Notes: a model not told the origin generated them from the letters alone. A DNA stretch of 64,000 nucleotides from Rhodovarius lipocyclicus (GCF_009900765.1 NZ_JAAABL010000002.1:248001-312000); one strand, 5' to 3'; positions 19,388-34,245 are shown, counted from the first letter of the stretch. A program made the numbers and translations.

Positions 19388-20731
19388 TTACCGGTACGTC
19401 ACACGCTTGGCGGCTTCCACCACATCGTCAACCTGCGGCAGGGCGAGTTTCTCCAGATTCGCGGCGTAGGGCATCGGGACATCCTTGCCCGCCACGCGCG
19501 CCGGCGGGGCATCCAGCCAGTCGAAGGCACCTTCGATCACCTGCATCGCCACCTCGCCGCCGATGCCGGAGAAGGCCCAGCCTTCCTCGACCGTCACCAG
19601 GCGGTTGGTCTTCTTCACGCTGGCGATCACCGTGTCGATGTCCAGCGGGCGGATGCTGCGCAGGTTGATCACCTCGGCGCTGATGCCTTGCTCGGCCAGC
19701 TTCTCGGCGGCCTGCATGGCCATGCCGACCGAGATCGAGAAGCCTACCAGCGTCACATCCGTGCCGGCGCGCTCCACCTTCGCCTTGCCGATGGGCAGGA
19801 CGAAGTTCTCGTCCTCCGGCACCTCGAAGCTGTGGCCGTAGAGGATCTCGTTTTCCAGGAAGATCACCGGGTTCGGGTCCTGGATGGCTGCGCGCAACAG
19901 GCCCTTCGCATCGGCGGCCGACCATGGGGCCAGGACCTTCAGGCCAGGCACATGCGCGTACCAGCTGGCGTAGCACTGGCTGTGCTGCGCGCCCACGCGC
20001 GCCGCCGCGCCGTTGGGGCCGCGGAACACGATGGGGCAGCCCAGCTGGCCGCCCGACATGTACAGCGTCTTGGCGGCGGAATTGATGATGTGGTCGATGG
20101 CCTGCATCGAGAAGTTGAAGGTCATGAACTCCACGATGGGCTTCAGGCCTTCGAAGGCGGCACCCACGGCCATGCCGGTGAAGCCGTGCTCGGTGATGGG
20201 CATGTCGATCACGCGGCGCGCGCCGAACTCGTCCAGCAGGCCCTGGCTGATCTTGTAGGCGCCCTGATACTGGGCGACTTCCTCGCCCATCAGGAACACC
20301 TTGTCGTCGGCGCGCATCTCGGCCGCCATGGCGTCGCGCAGGGCCTCGCGCACGGTCTGGGTCTTGGTCGGGCCCCAGTCCTTTTCCTCGCTCACGGGCG
20401 CGGCCACGGGGGCCGTGACGACCACGGGGGCGGCGAAGGGCGCGGGTGCCTCGGCGGCCTTGGCCGGCGCGGGGGCGGCAGCGCCGCCGGCGCCACCATC
20501 CAGCTCCGCGATCGCGCTGTTCACGGCGACATTCTCGGTGCCTTCGGGCACCAGGATCTTGGTCAGCGTGCCTTCATCGACAGCTTCCACCTCCATGGTG
20601 GCCTTGTCGGTCTCGATCTCGGCGATCACGTCGCCGGACTTCACGCTGTCACCTTCCTTCTTGAGCCAGCGGGCCAGCTTGCCCTCGGTCATGGTCGGCG
20701 ACAGGGCCGGCATCAGGATTTCCACACCCAT
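19388..20731 (-). CDS. pdhB: Pyruvate dehydrogenase E1 beta subunit with N-terminal lipoyl domain
   Basis: Beta chain of the thiamine-diphosphate E1 component. Residues 1-80 form a lipoyl domain with the lipoylation site [10 protein letters not shown], then an Ala-rich linker, then the transketolase pyrimidine-binding domain (from about 125, [26 protein letters not shown]) and the C-terminal transketolase domain. A lipoyl domain on E1 beta is a known alphaproteobacterial feature. The start ATG 20731 (447 residues) follows the pdhA stop after one base; an ATG-like start at 20755 would run into pdhA. The lipoyl segment is nearly identical to that of pdhC. Confidence 0.97.
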   Translation of the reverse strand: MGVEILMPALSPTMTEGKLARWLKKEGDSVKSGDVIAEIETDKATMEVEAVDEGTLTKILVPEGTENVAVNSAIAELDGGAGGAAAPAPAKAAEAPAPFAAPVVVTAPVAAPVSEEKDWGPTKTQTVREALRDAMAAEMRADDKVFLMGEEVAQYQGAYKISQGLLDEFGARRVIDMPITEHGFTGMAVGAAFEGLKPIVEFMTFNFSMQAIDHIINSAAKTLYMSGGQLGCPIVFRGPNGAAARVGAQHSQCYASWYAHVPGLKVLAPWSAADAKGLLRAAIQDPNPVIFLENEILYGHSFEVPEDENFVLPIGKAKVERAGTDVTLVGFSISVGMAMQAAEKLAEQGISAEVINLRSIRPLDIDTVIASVKKTNRLVTVEEGWAFSGIGGEVAMQVIEGAFDWLDAPPARVAGKDVPMPYAANLEKLALPQVDDVVEAAKRVTYR

Positions 20732-20732
20732 C

Positions 20733-21761
20733 TCAGCGGGCCTCCACCAGCACATCGGTCCAGAGTTCGGCGGGATCGGGCTCGGGCGAGCTCTGCGCGA
20801 AATCGGCGCTGTCCTGCACGATGGCCTTCACTTCGTCGTCGATCTTCTTCAGGTCCGCCTCGGTCACGCCGTCATCCAGCAGGATGCGGCGGAGGTTCTC
20901 GATGCAGTCGCGCTGTTCGCGCATCTTCTGCACTTCTTCACGCGTGCGGTACTTCGCGGGGTCGGACATGGAATGGCCGCGATAGCGGTAGGTCTGCATT
21001 TCCAGCAGATAGGGGCCGTGCCCGCCACGGCAGTACTGCACGGCGCGCTGGGCGGCGGCGGCCACGGCCTGCACGTCCATGCCGTCCACCTGCTCGCCCG
21101 GAATGCCCCAGGGGGAGCCGTTCTTGCTCAGGTCATGGCTGGCGGTGGCGCGCTCGACGCTGGTGCCCATGCCGTATTTGTTGTTCTCGATGATGAAGAT
21201 GCAGGGCAGCTTCAGCAGGGCCGCGAGGTTCAGGCTTTCGAACACCTGGCCCTGGTTGGCCGCACCGTCGCCGAAATAGGCAGTGGAGACGTGGTCATTC
21301 TCCCGGTACCAGTTGGCGAAGGCGAGGCCGATGCCCAGCGACACCTGCGCGCCCACGATGCCATGGCCGCCGAAGAAGCTCTTCTCGCGGCTGAACATGT
21401 GCATGCTGCCGCCCTTGCCCTTGGAGTAGCCCCCGACGCGGCCGGTCAGCTCCGCCATCACGCCGCGCGCTTCCATGCCGCAGGCCAGCATATGGCCGTG
21501 ATCGCGATAGGAGGTGATAACTTGGTCGCCTGGCTTCAGCTGGCTCTGGATACCCACCACCACGGCTTCCTGGCCGATATACAGGTGGCAGAAGCCGCCG
21601 ATCAGCCCCATGCCGTACAGCTGGCCCGCCTTCTCCTCGAAGCGACGGATCAACAGCATGTCGCGGTAGCAGGAGGTGAGCTGTGGGAGGTTCAGGACAG
21701 GGGCATTGTCGCCCTTGCCCCCTTTCCGTGCAGCTTTCGTGGCGGGTGCGGCCTTGGCCAT
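20733..21761 (-). CDS. pdhA: Pyruvate dehydrogenase E1 alpha subunit
   Basis: Alpha chain of E1, which decarboxylates pyruvate using thiamine diphosphate. The ThDP motif begins [12 protein letters not shown] (residues 164-175) and ends with ENN at 192-194. The phosphorylation-loop equivalent YRDHGH and [10 protein letters not shown] are also present. Length 342 fits the family. It is first in the operon pdhA-pdhB-pdhC-GNAT-lpdA-lipA-ratA-like, with GAGGAG upstream of the ATG, and is preceded by a 130-base spacer that holds a long perfect palindrome. Confidence 0.97.
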   Translation of the reverse strand: MAKAAPATKAARKGGKGDNAPVLNLPQLTSCYRDMLLIRRFEEKAGQLYGMGLIGGFCHLYIGQEAVVVGIQSQLKPGDQVITSYRDHGHMLACGMEARGVMAELTGRVGGYSKGKGGSMHMFSREKSFFGGHGIVGAQVSLGIGLAFANWYRENDHVSTAYFGDGAANQGQVFESLNLAALLKLPCIFIIENNKYGMGTSVERATASHDLSKNGSPWGIPGEQVDGMDVQAVAAAAQRAVQYCRGGHGPYLLEMQTYRYRGHSMSDPAKYRTREEVQKMREQRDCIENLRRILLDDGVTEADLKKIDDEVKAIVQDSADFAQSSPEPDPAELWTDVLVEAR

Positions 21762-21860
21762 GGGGAGCCTCCTCAGTGCCCCATGGATTTACGCGCGCGA
21801 CCGCGCTGCCACAAGGGCGCAGATTGCCGGAAAGCCTTATGTTGCAACGCAAAAAGTGCA

Positions 21861-21881
21861 ATTAACCGAAATTCGGTTAAT
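21861..21881. promoter_or_regulatory. 21-base perfect palindrome upstream of the pdh operon
   Basis: Perfect inverted repeat with 10-base arms ATTAACCGAA and TTCGGTTAAT around a single central base, about 100 bases upstream of pdhA and 11 bases past the ftsB-like stop. It is AT-rich in a GC-rich setting and lacks a following T-run, so an operator is more likely than a terminator. The regulator is unknown. Confidence 0.55.
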
Positions 21882-21891
21882 CATCATTTTC

Positions 21892-22221
21892 TCAGTAAAG
21901 GCGCTGCCCGGGGCCGTAAGGGATAACGATATCCTGGGGTTCCGCGAGGTTCAGCAGCGCCCGGCTGCGTTCCTCCAGTTGGTCCCGATCCAGCGCATCG
22001 TTGCGCAGGCCCGCCACGCGGCGCTGCATCGCTGAAAGCTCGCCCTGGGCGGCCGCGAGCTGCCGGCGGGCATCCTGAATGTCCTGCTGCCGCTCCTCAC
22101 GCGCGAGCGTGCCGCGATCACCATGGATGCTGTGCCAGACAAAATAGCTGGCCAGGGCGGCAAAGAACAGGAAGGGGACGGTCGCCTTCACCCGTCGCTT
22201 CAGAGCGCGCCAGAACCCCAT
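21892..22221 (-). CDS. FtsB/DivIC-like septum formation initiator protein
   Basis: A 109-residue bitopic membrane protein with a short cytoplasmic N-terminus (FWRALKRRVK), one membrane helix (about 13-30) and a periplasmic coiled coil (about 40-80) followed by a short C-terminal segment ending in YGPGQRLY. This layout matches FtsB/DivIC divisome proteins, which pair with FtsL. Placement directly after eno is the usual position of ftsB-like genes in many proteobacteria. The ATG at 22221 gives the canonical length; the upstream frame to 22278 is Gly/Trp-rich and unlikely. Confidence 0.88.
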   Translation of the reverse strand: MGFWRALKRRVKATVPFLFFAALASYFVWHSIHGDRGTLAREERQQDIQDARRQLAAAQGELSAMQRRVAGLRNDALDRDQLEERSRALLNLAEPQDIVIPYGPGQRLY

Positions 22222-22289
22222 ACCTGCCAATCCCCCAACCCCAAAAAGCCACAGCCCGGGCCCCCACCCAGGCTGCAACCCCCACTTGT

Positions 22290-22295
22290 ATTATA
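22290..22295 (-). promoter_or_regulatory. Consensus -10 element upstream of the ftsB-like gene
   Basis: On the minus strand this reads TATAAT, a perfect sigma-70 -10 hexamer in an otherwise GC-rich spacer, 69 bases before the ftsB-like ATG and just after the eno hairpin. A good -35 hexamer is not evident 16-18 bases upstream, so the promoter call is tentative. Confidence 0.4.
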
Positions 22296-22309
22296 AAGAA
22301 ACAGTCCGT

Positions 22310-22338
22310 GGGGCGCGTGGCAAGCCAATTCGCGCCCC
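22310..22338 (-). terminator. Hairpin after eno
   Basis: Perfect 8-base arms GGGGCGCG and CGCGCCCC with a 13-base loop, starting 16 bases past the eno stop. On the minus strand it is followed by a T-rich stretch (TGTTTCTTTA). It probably terminates eno transcription before the separate ftsB-like promoter. Confidence 0.6.
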
Positions 22339-22353
22339 AGGGCCTGATTTCAT

Positions 22354-28304
<5,951 letters not shown>

Positions 28305-28309
28305 GTCCG

Positions 28310-29746
28310 TCACTCCGCCGCCGTGCTGAGCGCCTGCTGCGCCCCGATATATTGATGGATCTGCTCGGCCGCGTCGCGGCCGTCGCGAATGCCCCACACC
28401 ACCAGGCTGGCACCGCGCACGATGTCGCCGCCCGCGAAGACGCCGGGCAGGGCGGTCATCTGGGTGCGATGATCCACCTTCAGCGTGCCCCAGCGCGTCA
28501 CCGCCAGCGCGGGTTCATTGAACATGGTGGGCAGATCCTCGGGATCAAAGCCCAGCGCCTTGATGACCAGGTCGGCCTTCTGCACGAAGGAGGAACCCTC
28601 GATCTCCTCCACCTGCTGGCGGCCGGTGGCATCGGGCAGGCCCAGATGCATGCGCATGGCGCGCACGCCGGTCACATGCTCCTTGCCCTCGAAGGCTTCC
28701 GGGGCGGCGAGCCACACGAAGCGCACGCCCTCTTCCTCGGCATTATACACTTCGCGCATGGAGCCCGGCATGTTCGCCTTGTCGCGCCGATAGAGGCAGG
28801 AGACGGAGGCAGCGCCCTGGCGCACGGCGGTGCGCACGCAATCCATGGCGGTGTCGCCGCCGCCGATCACCACCACATGCTTTCCGCGGGCGTTCAGCGA
28901 GCCATCATCGAAAGCCGGAACGCTGTCACCCAGCCCATGGCGGTTGGAGGTGGTCAGGTAGTCCAGCGCCTTCACCACGCCCGGCAGGTCATTGCCCGGC
29001 AGGGCGATGTCGCGCGCCTTGTACACGCCGGTGGCGATGAACAGGGCGGCATGCTTCTCCCGCAGGGCGGCCAGGGTGATGTCGTTGCCGATATCGACAT
29101 TCATATGGAAGTGGATGCCGCCGGCCTCGAACTGCTTCCAGCGGCGCAGCACCACCTCCTTCTCCAGCTTGAAGTTGGGGATGCCGTAGATCATCAGCCC
29201 ACCGACCCGGTCGTAGCGGTCATAGACATGGACCTGATAGCCACGGGCGCGCAGGCGCTCGGCCGCGGCCAGCCCAGCGGGGCCGGCGCCGATGATGCCG
29301 ACGCTGGCGGCCAGTTCCTGCCGTGGCGCGGGGGGCTTCACCCAGCCATTCTGCCAGGCGGTGTCCACGATATAGCGTTCGACGGAGCCGATGGTGACGC
29401 TGTGGAAGCCCTTCTCGATGACGCAATTGCCTTCGCACAGGCGGTCCTGCGGGCAGACGCGGCCACAGATTTCAGGGAAGGTGTTGGTGGCGGAGGCGAC
29501 CTCATAGGCTTCCTCCATCCGGCCCTCTGCGGTCAGCTTCAGCCAGTCCGGGATGTTGTTGTTCAGCGGGCAGTGCACCTGGCAGAAGGGCACGCCGCAC
29601 TGGCTGCAGCGGCTGGCCTGGGCGCTGGCCTTGGTGGGGTCGAAGCTGGCGTAGATTTCCGCGAAATCCTGGCGTCGGGCCGCTGCTTCACGCTTTTCCG
29701 GCGTTTGCTGTTGCAGTCGCACGAATTGCAGCATCTTCTCGGCCAT
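28310..29746 (-). CDS. gltD: Glutamate synthase small subunit
   Basis: FAD/NADPH-dependent beta subunit that passes electrons to GltB. The N-terminal 4Fe-4S clusters are carried by CSQCGVPFCQVHCP and ICGRVCPQDRLCEGNC. FAD binding is shown by GIIGAGPAGLAAAERL (about residue 148) and NADPH binding by VVIGGGDTAMDCVRTA. Length 478 is normal. The ATG 29746 is three codons inside the open frame and matches the family start. The upstream spacer contains an AT-rich dyad that may be its promoter/operator. Together with glnA it completes the GS-GOGAT cycle in this window. Confidence 0.97.
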   Translation of the reverse strand: MAEKMLQFVRLQQQTPEKREAAARRQDFAEIYASFDPTKASAQASRCSQCGVPFCQVHCPLNNNIPDWLKLTAEGRMEEAYEVASATNTFPEICGRVCPQDRLCEGNCVIEKGFHSVTIGSVERYIVDTAWQNGWVKPPAPRQELAASVGIIGAGPAGLAAAERLRARGYQVHVYDRYDRVGGLMIYGIPNFKLEKEVVLRRWKQFEAGGIHFHMNVDIGNDITLAALREKHAALFIATGVYKARDIALPGNDLPGVVKALDYLTTSNRHGLGDSVPAFDDGSLNARGKHVVVIGGGDTAMDCVRTAVRQGAASVSCLYRRDKANMPGSMREVYNAEEEGVRFVWLAAPEAFEGKEHVTGVRAMRMHLGLPDATGRQQVEEIEGSSFVQKADLVIKALGFDPEDLPTMFNEPALAVTRWGTLKVDHRTQMTALPGVFAGGDIVRGASLVVWGIRDGRDAAEQIHQYIGAQQALSTAAE

Positions 29747-29833
29747 GGCGCACACCCCACTCGCAAGCGGCCGGAAAGGCCGCGGCGAGCGGGATTAACA
29801 AATGAGGGCGCCCAGGAAAAGCCTTATTCGAGC

Positions 29834-29860
29834 ATATAAGTCAGTAATGCTGTCTTATAT
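29834..29860. promoter_or_regulatory. AT-rich dyad upstream of gltD
   Basis: Imperfect inverted repeat: ATATAAG and CTTATAT at the ends, with an inner CAG/CTG pair and one mismatch, around a TAATG loop. It lies about 90 bases upstream of gltD in the only AT-rich patch of the spacer. It may combine promoter and operator functions; nothing identifies the regulator. Confidence 0.4.
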
Positions 29861-29891
29861 GGCTGCATGGCAGGGATGCGTCTGGCGTTGC

Positions 29892-29927
29892 GTCCGATTT
29901 CGCTTGGGGTTTGGCTTCAAATCGGAC
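29892..29927 (-). terminator. Hairpin right after the NDUFA9-like gene
   Basis: Perfect 9-base arms GTCCGATTT and AAATCGGAC with an 18-base loop, beginning immediately after the stop codon. No T-run follows on the minus strand, so it may stabilise or weakly terminate the upstream mRNA rather than act as a classical terminator. Confidence 0.45.
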
Positions 29928-30836
29928 CTATTTGGCGGGGTGTAGATATCCCGGCACTATCGCGTCCATGGGCCGGGGAATCATGTTCAGGATGGAGAAG
30001 CCATCCTCGCCAGTCACCACATTGTCGCGTTGCAGCAGCAGCAACTGATCCCGCGTCAATGGTTTGCCGGGTAGGCATTCCATGATCGTCGCCTGCCACG
30101 CCGCGACCCGTGGGGGGATCTCCAGCACCGGGCGCCGCAATCCCGTGTAGCGCAGCACATCGCCCATCAATTGGCGGAATGTCCGAATGTCCGGCCCGCC
30201 CAGTTCCAGGATACGCCCGCCCAGCGCCGGTTGTTCCAGCCCGTGCAGCACCGCTTCGGCCACATCCTCCACCCAGACGGGCTGGAAGCGCGTGTCGCCG
30301 TAAAACACCGGCATGATGGGGGAGAGCCTGGCGATGGCGGCAAAGCGATTGAAGAAGGCGTCCTCCGCCCCGAAGACGATGGAAGGGCGCAGCACGACCG
30401 CCCGGGGAAAGGCCGCGAGCACCGCAGCCTCTCCCGCCGCCTTGCTGCGGGCATACAGGCTTGGGCTGCCGGCATCCGCCCCGATGGCGGACAATTGCAC
30501 CATGGCCTTTACCCCGGCTTCCGCGGCGGCCTTCGCGATGGCGCCCGCCCCCTGGTGCTGAAGGGCGTCGAAATCTCCCGCCCGGCCTTCGGCCAGAATG
30601 CCGACCAGATTCACCACGCCGCTGGCGCCGGTCACGGCCTGGCGAATGGCGGCGGCATCACGCAGGTCCACGCGCATGGGCACAACCTGGCCCGGCTCCG
30701 CACCCAGGCACAGGCCGCGCCCGGCCGCGGGGTTGCGGGAGGCCACGCGCACCACATGCCCGCGCTGCACCAGCTTTTGCAGCACATGGCGGCCGATGAA
30801 GCCCGCTCCCCCGAACAGCGTGACGATCCCGCTCAT
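29928..30836 (-). CDS. Complex I NDUFA9 subunit-like NAD(P)-binding protein
   Basis: A 302-residue atypical short-chain dehydrogenase/epimerase. The Rossmann motif LFGGAGFIGRHVLQKL is at residues 7-22, followed by VNLVGI and the substrate-site block LYARSKAAGEAAV with a YxxxK pair. The C-terminal region resembles the alphaproteobacterial/mitochondrial NDUFA9 group, whose mitochondrial member is a complex I accessory subunit. No signal peptide or membrane helix is seen. It is transcribed away from the tRNA-Leu gene and upstream of gltD. Confidence 0.88.
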   Translation of the reverse strand: MSGIVTLFGGAGFIGRHVLQKLVQRGHVVRVASRNPAAGRGLCLGAEPGQVVPMRVDLRDAAAIRQAVTGASGVVNLVGILAEGRAGDFDALQHQGAGAIAKAAAEAGVKAMVQLSAIGADAGSPSLYARSKAAGEAAVLAAFPRAVVLRPSIVFGAEDAFFNRFAAIARLSPIMPVFYGDTRFQPVWVEDVAEAVLHGLEQPALGGRILELGGPDIRTFRQLMGDVLRYTGLRRPVLEIPPRVAAWQATIMECLPGKPLTRDQLLLLQRDNVVTGEDGFSILNMIPRPMDAIVPGYLHPAK

Positions 30837-30900
30837 GCCCTGAGCCCCCGGTTATCCACATGCTTGGATATAGTGCTGAAATTTCTTCGCGCACCCCGTA

Positions 30901-30929
30901 TTGACGCATCCCGCCCACCCCTTTATCCA
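30901..30929 (+). promoter_or_regulatory. Sigma-70 type promoter of tRNA-Leu
   Basis: TTGACG (30901-30906) and TATCCA (30924-30929) are separated by exactly 17 bases. The predicted start near 30936 lies about ten bases before the tRNA. Downstream ribonuclease D may be read from the same promoter. Confidence 0.6.
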
Positions 30930-30946
30930 CCCGTTCACCGCACTGT

Positions 30947-31033
<87 letters not shown>

Positions 31034-31065
31034 CTTGCGCGTTTCTCTTACAGGAGAACGCGAAC

Positions 31066-31719
31066 GTGGTTCAAACAAGCTTCCAATCCGGTGTGACTAT
31101 TCATCTCCATCAGGGCGACCTACCGCCTGATGTGGATTTTGGCGACATGGTCGCGGTGGATACCGAAACCATGGGCCTGGACCACCGCCGTGACAGGCTG
31201 TGCTTGATCCAACTCTCATCCGGCAATGGCATCGTGCATCTGGTGCAGTTCGTACCGGAGCGGCTGGGTGGCCGTGGCTATGATTCGCCGAACCTGAAGG
31301 CGCTGCTGACCAATCCCGGCGTCCGCAAGCTGTTCCATTTCGCCCGCTTCGATCTGGCGGCCCTGCATGGCGCCTTCGGCATCGACGTGGCGCCCGCGCT
31401 GTGCACCAAGATCGCGGCCAAGCTGGTGCGCACTTTCACGGATCGCCACGGCCTGAAGGATCTGTGCCGGGAGCTGCTGGGCGTGGACATCTCCAAGCAG
31501 CAGCAGACCAGCGATTGGGGGGCGGCTAACCTCTCACCTGAACAGCAGGCTTACGCCGCCAGCGACGTGCTGCATCTGCACGCGCTGTGGGAGAAGCTGC
31601 GCGCCCTGCTGATCCGCGAGGATCGCCTGGAGCTGGCGGAGGCCTGCTTCCGTTTCTTGCCCGCCCGCGCCCGGCTGGACCTGATGGGCTACACTGACCC
31701 CGACATCTTCCAGCATTGA
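31066..31719 (+). CDS. rnd: Ribonuclease D, short single-domain form
   Basis: A 217-residue DEDDy 3'-5' exoribonuclease that trims tRNA 3' ends. Exo I is VAVDTETMGL, Exo II is FHFARFDLAALH, and Exo III is YAASDVLHL with the catalytic Tyr in YAASD. The C-terminal HRDC domains of the E. coli enzyme are absent; short forms of this kind are common in alphaproteobacteria. The GTG start at 31066 is chosen because AGGAG sits nine bases upstream; the frame upstream runs through the tRNA. It shares a likely transcript with tRNA-Leu, a possible substrate. Confidence 0.93.
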   Translation: MVQTSFQSGVTIHLHQGDLPPDVDFGDMVAVDTETMGLDHRRDRLCLIQLSSGNGIVHLVQFVPERLGGRGYDSPNLKALLTNPGVRKLFHFARFDLAALHGAFGIDVAPALCTKIAAKLVRTFTDRHGLKDLCRELLGVDISKQQQTSDWGAANLSPEQQAYAASDVLHLHALWEKLRALLIREDRLELAEACFRFLPARARLDLMGYTDPDIFQH

Positions 31720-31720
31720 G

Positions 31721-32449
31721 TTACGGGGTCTGATTCCAGGCCCGGGCGAAGCTGCGCAGCCCTTCGAGGCTGACGTCGGAGACCGCCCACAGTGTCATGC
31801 CGTCCTGCTGCCAGCGCAGCAGATTGAAGCCTGACTGCTGGGAGCTGGTCTCCGGGCCACGATCGCCCGGCAGCACATACAAGTTGATGGTGTGCTGCAT
31901 GCTGCGATAGGCCAGGGCCGCCACGGGGCGTCCTTCCAGCACATCCAGCCTGCCGCCCAACAGCGTGTAGCCCGCGGGCTCGCGCACGGGCGGGGCGTAG
32001 TCCAGTCGGCCGGTGAACCAGGGCTTCACCTGGTGCTGGTCCGACGCTCGCACATCCACCAGATGTTCCGCCTGTAGCGAGCGCAAATGCGCGTTGACCA
32101 GCTGCGATGTCATGTCCGGTGCGCCGCGGGGCAGAATGGCGAAGGCGGCCAGTGCGGCAGCCAGGGCGAACCCTGCCGCGAAGCCGGTACCGGTCCCCAG
32201 CCAGCGCCGCCGGGGCGCGGTGGCGGGGGGTGTCAGATTGCTCGCCAGCCGGGCCCGCAGCGCGTCGGGCGCGCGGTGATAGGGCAGGGCGCGCAGCCTG
32301 CCGGACAATCCGGACAGATCTTGCCGCAGCTGGGCGCAATCCTTGCAGTTCGCGGCATGGGCGGCCAGTTCGGCGGCGCGGCCGGCGTCCAGCTCGTCGT
32401 CCAGCTCCGCCTGGGCCAGCAGCCGGGCCTCGTCGCAATGCAGGGTCAT
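31721..32449 (-). CDS. Anti-sigma factor with zinc-binding N-terminus
   Basis: A 242-residue single-pass membrane anti-sigma factor. The cytoplasmic N-terminus has the zinc anti-sigma motif HxxxCxxC as HAANCKDC (about residues 30-37) and an upstream His/Cys pair at residues 4-5. One membrane helix lies near 75-95, followed by a periplasmic domain of about 140 residues that I do not recognise and that may sense the signal. The ATG overlaps the sigma gene stop by four bases (ATGA), giving stoichiometric coupling. It ends convergently two bases from ribonuclease D. Confidence 0.88.
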   Translation of the reverse strand: MTLHCDEARLLAQAELDDELDAGRAAELAAHAANCKDCAQLRQDLSGLSGRLRALPYHRAPDALRARLASNLTPPATAPRRRWLGTGTGFAAGFALAAALAAFAILPRGAPDMTSQLVNAHLRSLQAEHLVDVRASDQHQVKPWFTGRLDYAPPVREPAGYTLLGGRLDVLEGRPVAALAYRSMQHTINLYVLPGDRGPETSSQQSGFNLLRWQQDGMTLWAVSDVSLEGLRSFARAWNQTP

Positions 32450-32937
32450 GGTCTCGCCCCTCTCTCGATCAGCGCGCGCCGGGCGCGCCACAGCCGTGAC
32501 ATGACGGTGCCGACCGGCACGCCCGTCACACGAGCGATGTCCCGGTAGGGCATTTCCTCCAACTCTCGCAGCACCAGGCATTCCCGCAACTCCGCGGGCA
32601 GGGCCAGCAGGGCGGCCTCCAGCCCCAGGCGCTGCTGCTGGGATGACAGGGCGGCCTCCGGGTCCGGGGCAGGGTCGGTCAGCGGCACTATGTCGTCCCA
32701 GGGCACTTCGGCCTTGTCGCGCCGCTCCGCCAGCCAGGCATAGGCGCGGGTGCGGACAATCTGCAGCAGCCAGGCGCGCGGGTTATCGCCTCGCCAGGAA
32801 GCGGCGTAGCGCAAGGCGCGTTCCACCGCTTCCTGCACGACATCTTCCGCCGCCGCGCCATCACGCACCAGCCAACGGGCCAGATTGTGGGCGGCGTCCA
32901 GATTTTCCAGCAGGGACTGCCGTAAGGCGAGGGTCAA
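32446..32937 (-). CDS. ECF-type RNA polymerase sigma factor
   Basis: A 163-residue group IV sigma factor. Region 2 (about 10-75) includes AAEDVVQEAVERAL and NPRAWLLQIVRTRAY; region 4 (about 105-155) has the helix-turn-helix YRDIARVTGVPVGTVMSRLWRAR. There is no extra C-terminal domain. The start appears to be TTG at 32937, seven bases after GGAG; no in-frame ATG or GTG gives a full region 2. It follows the cupredoxin gene after 12 bases and overlaps the anti-sigma gene, so it probably directs transcription of its own operon. Confidence 0.92.
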   Translation of the reverse strand: MTLALRQSLLENLDAAHNLARWLVRDGAAAEDVVQEAVERALRYAASWRGDNPRAWLLQIVRTRAYAWLAERRDKAEVPWDDIVPLTDPAPDPEAALSSQQQRLGLEAALLALPAELRECLVLRELEEMPYRDIARVTGVPVGTVMSRLWRARRALIERGARP

Positions 32938-32949
32938 GCCGCCGCTCCG

Positions 32950-33276
32950 CTATCCAACCACGATACGCCCCTGCATGTGGGGATGCAGGGAGCAATAGTA
33001 GCTGTAGGTGCCCGGGCTGGCGAAGGTGAATTCGAACACCTCATCCGTGTCCAGGATGCGGGAGCGGAAGGCGCGCGGGTTGTCGGTGGAGACGACATTG
33101 TGAGGCGTGTCGTCCTTGTTGTTCCAGACCACCTTGGTGCCCGGCGCCACGCGCAGCTCACGCGGCGCGTAGTCGTGATCGTCGATGGTGACCGTGGCGG
33201 GCTGCTGGGCCTGGGCCATGGGAATGGCAGCCAGCAACGCGGGGGCGCTGGCGAGCAGGAAGCGGCGGCTCTGCAT
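32950..33276 (-). CDS. Periplasmic cupredoxin (plastocyanin/amicyanin-like)
   Basis: A 108-residue exported blue-copper protein. A signal peptide (about 1-23, cleavage after AQA) precedes a compact cupredoxin domain. The type 1 copper ligands are visible: His in DTPHNVVS, and Cys, His and Met in YYCSLHPHMQG. It probably shuttles electrons or binds copper in the periplasm. It starts three bases after the metallophosphoesterase stop and is cotranscribed with the sigma/anti-sigma pair, so the stimulus may concern copper or oxidative conditions; that is inference. Confidence 0.9.
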   Translation of the reverse strand: MQSRRFLLASAPALLAAIPMAQAQQPATVTIDDHDYAPRELRVAPGTKVVWNNKDDTPHNVVSTDNPRAFRSRILDTDEVFEFTFASPGTYSYYCSLHPHMQGRIVVG

Positions 33277-33279
33277 GGC

Positions 33280-34215
33280 TCAACCTTCCAGCGGAGAGCT
33301 GACCACGGCCAGCGCGGCCTGGTTCTGCACCCGCGTCACCCGGTTCACGCCCAGCAGCTTGCGCAGCTCGCCCGGCGGCAGGTCGCGGATCGGGCCGGCG
33401 CTGGGGCGGCTGCCCGGAGCCGGCTGCGGGAAGGCCGTGGACATGCCGGTGTGGAAGGCCACATGCCCCTCCACCTTCTGCATGGTCTGGTGGATGTGGC
33501 CGTTCAGCACGGTCACGCTGCCGAAGCGGGCCAGCAGGCGCAGCAACTGCGCGCTGTCCTCGGTGCCCCAGCCCCAGGGCTCATGCACCACCCAAAGCGG
33601 GATATGCGCGAACACCACGATGGGGGTGGAGGCGCTGCGGGCGGACAGGTCCTGTTCCAGGAAGTGCAGCTGCTGGGCGCCGATCATGCCCATCTTGCCC
33701 GCCTGCAGGTTGGTCACGTTGTTCAGGCAGATGAAGTGCACCCCGGCCTGATCGAAGCTGTAGAAACCGCCGGTGCGCGCCCCTTGCGGGAAGCGCTGGA
33801 AGAAGTCCTTCCCGTCATCCTCCACCACATCATGCTCGCCGGGGGCATAGTGCGTCTCGATGCCCGTGGCGTTGATGATCTGGGCGGCCCGGTCGAATTC
33901 GCCGGGGCGGGAGAGATGCGTCACATCGCCCGTATGCAGCATCATGGCGGGCCGGAAGCTTTTCGCCCGCTCCAGGGACTCCTGCAGCGTCACCGTCGGG
34001 TCGGGGTTGGGCGCCATGTTGAAGCCCAGATGCGTGTCGCTGATGTGCACGAAGCTGAAGCCGCCCTGGGCGCTTTGCGCATGGGCCTCTGGTGTGCCGA
34101 GCAGGCTGGAGCGGGGCACGCCCCCAGCCACGGTCCAAAGCAGGCCGGAACCGCCCCAGAGCATGCATTCCAGCGCATGCCGGCGGTCCTGGTTGGGAGT
34201 GTCGTCTTTCCGCAT
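33280..34215 (-). CDS. Exported metallophosphoesterase
   Basis: A 311-residue calcineurin-like phosphoesterase. The metal ligands appear in order: HISDTHLG, MLHTGDVTH, GEHD (in place of the usual GNHD), FAHIPL and NGHIHQ. The N-terminus DRRHALECMLWGGSG, ending in an Ala-rich AEHAQ-like stretch, looks like a twin-arginine signal, so the enzyme is probably exported folded. The substrate is unknown. It is first in the operon with cupredoxin, sigma and anti-sigma, with GAGGAG seven bases before ATG 34215. Confidence 0.88.
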   Translation of the reverse strand: MRKDDTPNQDRRHALECMLWGGSGLLWTVAGGVPRSSLLGTPEAHAQSAQGGFSFVHISDTHLGFNMAPNPDPTVTLQESLERAKSFRPAMMLHTGDVTHLSRPGEFDRAAQIINATGIETHYAPGEHDVVEDDGKDFFQRFPQGARTGGFYSFDQAGVHFICLNNVTNLQAGKMGMIGAQQLHFLEQDLSARSASTPIVVFAHIPLWVVHEPWGWGTEDSAQLLRLLARFGSVTVLNGHIHQTMQKVEGHVAFHTGMSTAFPQPAPGSRPSAGPIRDLPPGELRKLLGVNRVTRVQNQAALAVVSSPLEG

Positions 34216-34245
34216 CGTGGGCTCCTCGGATGGGGTTCCGGGGAG

